From Bacillota bacterium (GTDB lineage Bacteria; Bacillota; Clostridia; DSM-8532): a stretch of DNA of 48,061 bases. The position numbers were made by a program, and so were the translations under genes. The notes beneath the pieces are model-generated. The model made no database searches. It was not told the origin of the DNA and worked only from the letters and a program-made list of their open reading frames with translations. The stretch covers positions 1 to 48,061 of the forward strand of contig JAEXRM010000229.1 of NCBI GenBank assembly GCA_023440865.1. Reading direction: 5' to 3'. Below are positions 42,675 to 48,061 of the stretch, one piece after another (the stretch's first letter is position 1; every line of letters starts with the position of its first letter).

Positions 42675-43192
42675 ATCCACTGTTTACGATCGGCCACAGC
42701 AATCATCCCATGGAAGCGTTTGCCGGGTTGCTCCGGCAGCACCTCATTTCTGTCGTGGTGGATGTCAGGAGCGTACCCTTCAGCCGGTTTTATCCGCAGT
42801 ACAACAGGGAACGGCTGGCGAAGGCGCTGGAAGCGTGCCACGTCCTGTACGCGTTCGAAGGGGAGCGGCTGGGCGGACGGATTCAGGACAGGGAATGCTA
42901 TCTCGCCAGGCAGCTTCCCCAGCGGAAGGTGAATCTTGCGGAGCTTGTGGACTATGAGGTGCTGGTGCGGCGGGATTGGTTCGTGCAGGGCGTGAATCAT
43001 CTGGTTGAGCGTGGCAGTACGGATAGAATCGCCATCCTGTGCAGCGAGGAGCAGCCGGAGAGATGCCATCGGAACCTCCTGGTTGCCAGGCGTCTGCTTG
43101 AACTGGGTCATGAGGTGTTTCACATCAGGGGGAACGGGAACCTGGAGACCGCGTCGATACGACCGCAAGCGGAACAGATGCGGCTGCTGTGA
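42671..43192 (+). CDS. DUF488 family protein
   Basis: A 173-aa protein with all family marks: FTIGHSNHPMEAF at the start, VVDVRSVPFSRF (about 29-40), a central ALEACHVLYAFEGERLGGR, and LCSEEQPERCHRNLLVARRL near residue 124. The CSE..CHR motif suggests a metal- or nucleotide-related site, but the family's function is not established. It is translationally coupled (ATGA, 42671-42674) to the GNAT gene. Plain hypothetical role. Confidence 0.88.
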   Translation: MNPLFTIGHSNHPMEAFAGLLRQHLISVVVDVRSVPFSRFYPQYNRERLAKALEACHVLYAFEGERLGGRIQDRECYLARQLPQRKVNLAELVDYEVLVRRDWFVQGVNHLVERGSTDRIAILCSEEQPERCHRNLLVARRLLELGHEVFHIRGNGNLETASIRPQAEQMRLL

Positions 43193-43475
43193 CCGGGGAG
43201 CGGGTTCGGCATGGATCCATGCAGCGGCATGGCACCGTATCCATGATGCATTCTCCCATGCAGGCGCCCGTCGATGGATCCCCCCATGTTCCATGGTTTC
43301 TCCCCATGCGCCCTCTCCGCCTGTTCCGGTACAATGGTGTCGTCCTGGCGGCGCGCGGTCATTCCGCGCCGTCGTCATCACCACAACAGGCACCCCGCGA
43401 TGCACGCCTTTTTGACAGGCTGCGCGGGATATCGCATGGCGGGCTTTGACCCGCGCGAAAGCGAGGAGACAGGCA

Positions 43476-44744
43476 ATGACGGACAAGCAAGGAATCCTGA
43501 CAGCCTATGAGGTGGCCAGGGCGCGGTATGCCGCCCTCGGCGTCGACACGGATGCCGCCATCGTGGACATTCTCAAGCGGCCGATCTCCCTGCACTGCTG
43601 GCAGGGAGACGATGTCCGCGGCTTCGAGATCGGCGCCGGCGGCACCTCGGGCGGCATCCTGTCCACCGGCAACTGGCCGGGGGCGGCGCGCAACGGCGAC
43701 GAGCTGCGCGCCGACTATGAAAAGGCGTTCTCCCTCATCCCCGGCAGGCATCGTGTGAACCTGCACGCCATTTATGCGGAGACCGACGGCGCTTCCGTGC
43801 CGCGCGACGAAATCAGGACCGAACACTTCCGCAAGTGGATCGACTGGGCGAAGCGGCTGGGTGTGGGCGTGGACTTCAATCCCAGCTGCTTCGGCCACCC
43901 GATGGCGGCCTCCGGCTTCACCGTGTCGAGTCCGGACGAGCAGGTCCGCGCTTTCTGGATCCGCCACGTCAAGGCCTGCCGCGCCATCGCCGCCGACATC
44001 GGCCGGGAGCTGGGATCGCCGTGCGTGATGAACATCTGGTTCCCGGACGGCATGAAGGACCAGCCGGCCGACCGCCTGGGCTACCGGGAACGCATGCGCC
44101 ATGCGATGGACCTCATCCTGCTGCAGCAGTACAACCGTGCGCATCTCATCGACGCGTTCGAGAGCAAGCTGTTCGGCATCGGCGTCGAGTCCTACACGGT
44201 GGCATCCCATGAGTTCGTGCTCGGGTACGGCCTGTCGCGCGGTGTCACCGTCTGCTACGACATGGGCCACTTCCACCTCACGGAAAGCATCGCCGACAAG
44301 ATCTCCGCGACGCTGCTCTTCGCCGACGACCTGCTGCTTCACGTGTCGCGCCCCGTGCGCTGGGACAGCGACCATGTGGTCATCCTCAACGACGACCTGC
44401 TTGCACTCGCCCAGGAGGTGCAGCGCGCCAACGCCACCGACCGCGTATACGTCGCCCTCGATTTCTTCGACGGCAGCATCAACCGCATCATGGCCTGGGT
44501 CACGGGCACCCGCGCTGCACAGAAGGCGATGCTGATCGCGCGCCTCGAGCCCACCGCGCTGCTGGCGCAGGCCGAGGCCGCCGGTGATTTCGGCCGCCGT
44601 CTGGCCCTCATGGAGGAATACAAGACCCTGCCGTTCGCGGCTGTTTGGGACAAGCTGTGCCTGGATGCCGGCGCCCCCGTGGGCACGGACTGGGTGGACG
44701 AGGCCGGCCGGTATGAGAAGGATGTGCTGGGCAAGCGCGCGTGA
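43476..44744 (+). CDS. rhaA: L-rhamnose isomerase
   Basis: Converts L-rhamnose to L-rhamnulose. The 422-aa TIM-barrel enzyme has the RhaA signatures SLHCWQGDDVRGFE (about 37-50), VDFNPSCFGHPMA, NIWFPDGMKD, SYTVASHEF, CYDMGHFH and VSRPVRWDSDHVV (metal Asp residues). Length is typical. The ATG follows GAGGAGACAGGCA; an earlier in-frame ATG ten codons upstream lacks a site. First gene of the rhamnose cluster; the aldolase follows after a 33-bp repeat array built from this gene's own 3' end. A TTGACA at 43412-43417 lacks a matching -10. Confidence 0.96.
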   Translation: MTDKQGILTAYEVARARYAALGVDTDAAIVDILKRPISLHCWQGDDVRGFEIGAGGTSGGILSTGNWPGAARNGDELRADYEKAFSLIPGRHRVNLHAIYAETDGASVPRDEIRTEHFRKWIDWAKRLGVGVDFNPSCFGHPMAASGFTVSSPDEQVRAFWIRHVKACRAIAADIGRELGSPCVMNIWFPDGMKDQPADRLGYRERMRHAMDLILLQQYNRAHLIDAFESKLFGIGVESYTVASHEFVLGYGLSRGVTVCYDMGHFHLTESIADKISATLLFADDLLLHVSRPVRWDSDHVVILNDDLLALAQEVQRANATDRVYVALDFFDGSINRIMAWVTGTRAAQKAMLIARLEPTALLAQAEAAGDFGRRLALMEEYKTLPFAAVWDKLCLDAGAPVGTDWVDEAGRYEKDVLGKRA

Positions 44745-44888
44745 GACGGAACGGACGTGCTGGGCAAGCGCGCGTGAGACGGAACGGACGTGCTGGGCAA
44801 GCGCGCGTGAGACGGAACGGACGTGCTGGGCAAGCGCACGTGAGACGGAACGGACGTGCTGGGCAAGCGCACGTGAGACCGAAAGGAT
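44724..44888. repeat. 33-bp tandem array (5 copies) made from the 3' end and stop codon of rhaA
   Basis: The unit beginning GTGCTGGGCAAGCGCGCGTG starts at 44724, 44757, 44790, 44823 and 44856. Copy 1 encodes the last residues of RhaA (VLGKRA) and its TGA, so every copy has the stop codon in the same frame. Copies 4 and 5 share a G-to-A change, and copy 5 diverges at its end, where it supplies the weak ribosome binding site of the aldolase gene. Confidence 0.95.
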
Positions 44889-44897
44889 GGACACACG

Positions 44898-45983
44898 ATG
44901 GATGCGATCAGGAACATGACAGAACAGGATCTCGCGCTGCTGGACGAATACGTCCGGATGTCCCGGACCGCCGGCGCGCGGGTGGACTACGTGCAGGGCG
45001 GGGGTGGCAACACATCGGTGAAGCTTTCCAACGGGCGGATGGCCGTCAAGGCCTCCGGCTTTCGGCTGGCCCAGGTGTCGCGCGACCAGGCGTATGTCGT
45101 GGTGGATGCCGCGGCGATCCGTGCGTGGTATGCCGCGGTGGACCTTGCCGAGGACCGCGATTTCGAAAAGGAGAGCGTCGCCGTCGCCAAGGGCGCCGTG
45201 GTGCCGGACTACGGGCCGCAGGGACTGCGCCCGTCGGTGGAGGCCGGGTTTCATGCGGGCCTTGGCCCGTTTGTCGTGCACACGCACGCGGTGCAGGCGA
45301 ACCTGCTGTGCTGCAGCGCCGAGGGGGAACGCCTCGTGAAGGCGCTGTTCACCGACGCCGGATTCCCGGCGGTCTGGATCCCCTACATCAATCCCGGCTT
45401 CTGCCTCACGGTGCGCATCAGCGCGGCCCGGGCGGCCATGAAGGCGCATACCGGAAACGACCCGCACATCTTCTTCATGGAGAACCACGGGATCATCGTC
45501 TGGGGAGAGGACGCAGATGCGGCGCTCCAGCTCCACGATGAGGTCAATCACCGCATCACGCGCTACTTCGGACTGACGCAAGCGTATCCCGTGCCGGCCG
45601 TGAAGGCGGCGGGGGAAGGCGTGTACGAATCCGCAACGCTTTTGACGCAGGCATTCGTCAAGGATTGGCAGGCCGATGCCGCCTTCTTCGAGCGGTTCCC
45701 GCTGTATCCGGATCAGCTCGTGTATCTCAACAGCGGCATGCAGGGCGAAGGCGCTGCCCGCAAGGTGGAGACGGATCCGGTGACCGGCGTGGTGCGCTAC
45801 CGCTGCGGCGAGGCCGAGGCGATGGCCGTCGAGGAAACCTTGCTGGGATACGCATGGGTGATGGAACACATCCGGCGCACGGATCTGACCCTGAAGACCA
45901 TGACTGCCCAGGATGTCGACTTCATCCGCAACTGGGAGAGCGAGGCCTACCGGCGCAGCCTGGTGCGCAAGAGCGCCACCTGA
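44898..45983 (+). CDS. Class II aldolase, probable rhamnulose-1-phosphate aldolase
   Basis: A 361-aa protein. The aldolase II domain (about 10-225) has GGGGNTSVK (34-42), zinc-ligand-type His in VVHTHAVQAN (H128, H130) and MENHGIIVWGED (H197). The C-terminal 135 residues are an extra domain not found in the 274-aa E. coli RhaD; similar long forms correspond to the aldolase part of bifunctional RhaD/RhaE-type proteins. By position between rhaA and rhaB it should split L-rhamnulose-1-phosphate into dihydroxyacetone phosphate and L-lactaldehyde. The ATG has only AAAGGA about 11 bases away. Its 3' end is tandemly duplicated. Confidence 0.82.
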   Translation: MDAIRNMTEQDLALLDEYVRMSRTAGARVDYVQGGGGNTSVKLSNGRMAVKASGFRLAQVSRDQAYVVVDAAAIRAWYAAVDLAEDRDFEKESVAVAKGAVVPDYGPQGLRPSVEAGFHAGLGPFVVHTHAVQANLLCCSAEGERLVKALFTDAGFPAVWIPYINPGFCLTVRISAARAAMKAHTGNDPHIFFMENHGIIVWGEDADAALQLHDEVNHRITRYFGLTQAYPVPAVKAAGEGVYESATLLTQAFVKDWQADAAFFERFPLYPDQLVYLNSGMQGEGAARKVETDPVTGVVRYRCGEAEAMAVEETLLGYAWVMEHIRRTDLTLKTMTAQDVDFIRNWESEAYRRSLVRKSAT

Positions 45984-46041
45984 GAGGCGAGGCCTGTCGG
46001 CGCAGCCTGGTGCGCAAGAGCGCCACCTGAGAGGCGAGGCC
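45940..46041. repeat. 47-bp tandem duplication of the aldolase 3' end and stop codon
   Basis: The unit beginning GCGAGGCCTACCGGCGCAGC starts at 45940 and 45987, with the first 8 bases again at 46034. Copy 1 encodes the last residues (RRSLVRKSAT) and the TGA of the aldolase gene; copy 2 is downstream and untranslated, with three base changes. Confidence 0.93.
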
Positions 46042-46080
46042 GCATGGTATGCGCATGAGGATGCGTTCGCATGCTGGATG

Positions 46081-46117
46081 TGATATCATGGGACCGTGCA
46101 AGCGTAATCGTTTGCAC
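46081..46117 (+). promoter_or_regulatory. Extended -10 promoter and GCAAACG/cre-like operator inside the rhamnose cluster
   Basis: TGATATCAT (46081-46089) is an extended -10 box. Just downstream GTGCAA-N10-TTGCAC (46096-46117) is an inverted repeat. Within it TGCAAGCGTAATCG fits the cre consensus at 13 of 14 positions, and the minus strand reads GCAAACGATT as at fucI. The location over the expected transcription start suits repression. It would give the ASRT-like gene and rhaB their own promoter. Confidence 0.5.
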
Positions 46118-46178
46118 AGATTGTGGGCCACACGGCATGGATGTGCCTGCGGCAACAGGTTCCGGAATGGAGTGCGCC

Positions 46179-46559
46179 ATGAAACCGATGGGTTCCACCA
46201 CCTGGCTCATACCCGACGGATTCCGTCCCGTCACGGGTCAGGAGCCCTACCCCAGCCACGAAGCCGTCTGTGTGCTGAACACCGGAGACACGGATGCTGA
46301 AATCCGGCTGACGGTCTATCTCGAGGACCAGGAGCCCCTCACCGGGTTCGTGCTCCGTTGCGGCGCCCGGCGCACGCAGCATGTCCGCACCAGCCGCATC
46401 GTCGCGGCGGACGGACGGGAAATCCCGAAGGCGGTGCCCTATGCGATGCTGGTGGAAAGCGACGTGCCCGTTGTCGTCCAATACAGCCGCATGGACTGCA
46501 CCCAGCCGGCCATGACCCTGATGACCACGATGGCACATCCGATCCTGGCGGCGGAATGA
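46179..46559 (+). CDS. Anabaena sensory rhodopsin transducer (ASRT)-family protein
   Basis: A 126-aa soluble beta-rich protein. The pattern WLIPDGFRPVTG, PSHEAVCVLNTGDTDAEIRL, TVYLEDQEPL, ARRTQHVRTSRI and VESDVPVVVQYSRMD runs along its whole length and matches the ASRT family, whose founding member partners a photoreceptor in Anabaena. No rhodopsin is nearby. Computational work on the family has proposed small-molecule (sugar-like) binding, and the location between rhamnulose-phosphate aldolase and rhamnulokinase genes agrees with a ligand-binding or regulatory role in rhamnose metabolism; that role is inference. The ATG has GGAG six bases upstream. Preceded by its own promoter and operator. 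Confidence 0.85.
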   Translation: MKPMGSTTWLIPDGFRPVTGQEPYPSHEAVCVLNTGDTDAEIRLTVYLEDQEPLTGFVLRCGARRTQHVRTSRIVAADGREIPKAVPYAMLVESDVPVVVQYSRMDCTQPAMTLMTTMAHPILAAE

Positions 46560-46656
46560 ACGGCAGACCATCGTGACATGTCCAGGCCACGACCGGCATG
46601 TGCAGGGAACGTTCCGTGGGTTGCACGGAGGCACCGCCCGGTTTGAAGGAGGTTCC

Positions 46657-48061
46657 ATGAAACTGCTTGCTTATGATTTTGGCGCCAGCAGCGGTCGCGC
46701 CGTGCTGGGCGCTTATGACGGAAACCGGTTGGAGACCGAGGTGCTCTGGCGCTTTTCCAACGATCCGGTTCAGGTCGGCGACACGCTGCACTGGGACACC
46801 CTGCGCCTGCTCCATGAGACGAAGCAGGGGCTGTATGCCGCCAAACGCGCCAATCATGCGGATCTGGCCGGCATCGGCATCGACACCTGGGGTGTCGATT
46901 ATGGCCTGTTGGACAGGCGCGGCGCCCTGCTGGGCAACCCGGTGCACTACCGCGACATGCGCACATCGGGACAGCTTCACAAGGCCGATTCGCTGGTCGG
47001 CAAGGCGGAGATCTACCGGCGGACCGGCATCCAGTTCATGGAGATCAACACGCTCTACCACCTCATGGCACAGGCCGAGCTGGAGCCCGGGGTGCTCGAG
47101 CGGGCCGGGGCGCTGTTGTTCACGCCGGACCTGATGGGGTATTTCCTGACCGGTGTCCGCACCTGCGAGCGCACCATCGCATCCACCTCGCAGATGCTCG
47201 ATCCGGTCAGCGGCGAATGGGCGAAGGACATGCTCGAGAAGCTGGGTGTGCCGACCCGCATGCTGCTTCCTGTTTCCGACCCGCTATGCCGGCTGGGTGC
47301 CCTTTCCGCGCAGGTGCAGGAGGAACTCGGCATCGGCGCGATTCCGGTCCTTTCCGTCGGCGGGCACGACACGGCTTCCGCCGTGGTGGCCGTTCCGGCC
47401 GAGGGCGGCGATTTCGCCTACCTGTCGAGCGGCACGTGGTCGCTCATGGGCGTGGAGCTGCCCGCCCCGGTGCTGTCGGAGACCGCGTACCGCCTCAATG
47501 TCACCAACGAGGGCGGCGTCAACCGCACCACGCGCCTGCTCAAGAACATCATGGGCCTGTGGATCCTGCAGGAATGCAAGCGCGACTGGGACCGCAAGGG
47601 AGAAGTCGTCTCCTTCGACGACCTGGCCGCCGCCGCCGCGAAGGAACCCGCCTTCCGCTGCCTCATCGACGTGGATGCCGACGTGTTCGGCAAGCCCGTG
47701 CACATGGAGGAGAAGATCCGTGCCTATTGCGTGCGGACCGGCCAGCCCGCCCCCGAATCGAAGGGCGCCGTGGTGCGCTGCATCATGGAGAGCCTCGCGA
47801 TGAAATACCGCAAGACCTTCGGCGAGCTCGAGATCCTCACCGGGCGCCGCATTCCGGTGCTGCATGTGGTCGGCGGCGGTTCCCGCGACACCATGCTCAA
47901 CCAGTTTACCGCCGACGCCCTCAACCGGCCCGTTCTCACAGGTCCCTCCGAAGCGACGGCATTGGGCAACCTGGCCGGCCAGCTCATGGCATTGGGAGAG
48001 GTCGCGAACCTGTCCGAAGCCCGTTCCCTCATCCGCCGCTCGGTGGACCCGGGAACCGTGC
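46657..48061 (+). CDS. rhaB: Rhamnulokinase, 3' end beyond window
   Basis: FGGY-family kinase phosphorylating L-rhamnulose; 468 codons are visible and the frame is open at the window end, so it is nearly complete. N-terminal ATPase motif AYDFGASSGRAVLG (about 5-18), IGIDTWGVDYGLLD (catalytic-type Asp), VGGHDTASAVVAVP, YLSSGTWSLMGVE and HVVGGGSRDTMLNQFTADAL are typical of RhaB rather than FucK or XylB. The ATG has AAGGAGG four bases upstream. It follows the ASRT-family gene by 97 bp. It is the only sugar kinase in the window and might also act on L-fuculose from FucI. Confidence 0.95.
   Translation, partial: MKLLAYDFGASSGRAVLGAYDGNRLETEVLWRFSNDPVQVGDTLHWDTLRLLHETKQGLYAAKRANHADLAGIGIDTWGVDYGLLDRRGALLGNPVHYRDMRTSGQLHKADSLVGKAEIYRRTGIQFMEINTLYHLMAQAELEPGVLERAGALLFTPDLMGYFLTGVRTCERTIASTSQMLDPVSGEWAKDMLEKLGVPTRMLLPVSDPLCRLGALSAQVQEELGIGAIPVLSVGGHDTASAVVAVPAEGGDFAYLSSGTWSLMGVELPAPVLSETAYRLNVTNEGGVNRTTRLLKNIMGLWILQECKRDWDRKGEVVSFDDLAAAAAKEPAFRCLIDVDADVFGKPVHMEEKIRAYCVRTGQPAPESKGAVVRCIMESLAMKYRKTFGELEILTGRRIPVLHVVGGGSRDTMLNQFTADALNRPVLTGPSEATALGNLAGQLMALGEVANLSEARSLIRRSVDPGTV

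Noticed and set aside
41511..42680. Extension of the AraC-family protein over the GNAT gene
   Set aside because: The added sequence is antisense to a conserved GNAT protein, and a strong ribosome binding site precedes the ATG at 41510.
44724..44888. CRISPR array
   Set aside because: The repeats are directly adjacent with no unique spacers and derive from the rhaA 3' end; no cas genes are present.
43359..45869. Very long minus-strand open frame across rhaA and the aldolase, with repeated RSVSRALAQHV
   Set aside because: It is the antisense of two well-supported genes; the peptide repeat is only the translation of the 33-bp array.

Overview
The window is GC-rich (by eye) chromosomal DNA from a heterotrophic, probably anaerobic and motile bacterium. 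The best guess is a Clostridia-like member of the Bacillota: strong AGGAGG-type ribosome binding sites, LplB/LplC-type sugar permeases with no ATPase of their own, a YesM/YesN-type two-component pair, a GntR-LacI chimeric (AraR-type) regulator, PadR and tryptophanase. A GC-rich spirochaete is not excluded. No rRNA, tRNA, CRISPR array, transposase or phage gene was recognised.

Layout. 1-2.5 kb: the 3' part of a HepT-like toxin gene overlapping a convergent topoisomerase III gene. 2.7-6 kb: a LacI-family regulator and L-fucose isomerase, with related operator-like palindromes before both. 6-8.6 kb: a PAS/GGDEF/hemerythrin signalling protein and a small hypothetical protein. 9-11.1 kb: two Gfo/Idh/MocA oxidoreductases. 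11.3-18.1 kb (minus strand): a five-gene cluster of binding protein, ATPase, fused permease, sensor kinase and AraC-type response regulator. 18.3-26.6 kb: a mannoside locus with a GH38 alpha-mannosidase, a divergent AraR-type regulator and an LplBC/binding-protein transporter. 26.7-29.7 kb (minus strand): PadR regulator, NapH-like Fe-S membrane protein, a broken ribokinase remnant and an ADP-ribosylglycohydrolase. 29.9-37.5 kb: HD-GYP phosphodiesterase, chemoreceptor, alanine dehydrogenase, PAS histidine kinase and GAF-GGDEF cyclase. 37.5-43.2 kb: an unusual one-component regulator divergent from tryptophanase, an AraC regulator, a GNAT protein and a DUF488 protein. 43.5-48.06 kb: a rhamnose operon (rhaA, class II aldolase, an ASRT-family protein, rhaB running off the end).

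How it fits together. Most of the window is carbohydrate uptake and catabolism (fucose, rhamnose, mannosides) mixed with second-messenger and chemotaxis signalling. Two cis-element families tie loci together. An ACATGT-centred palindrome lies upstream of the mannosidase, the transporter and the oxidoreductase pair, and probably marks the AraR-type regulator's regulon. A GCAAACG element, resembling LacI-family or CcpA (cre) operators, lies at lacI, fucI, the rhamnose genes and, as a half-site, the transporter leader.

The most unusual structural feature is repeated short tandem duplication in spaces next to genes. At rhaA and the aldolase the duplicated unit includes the 3' end and stop codon of the gene. 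The most interesting gene is the ASRT-family (sensory rhodopsin transducer-like) protein encoded inside the rhamnose operon with no rhodopsin nearby.
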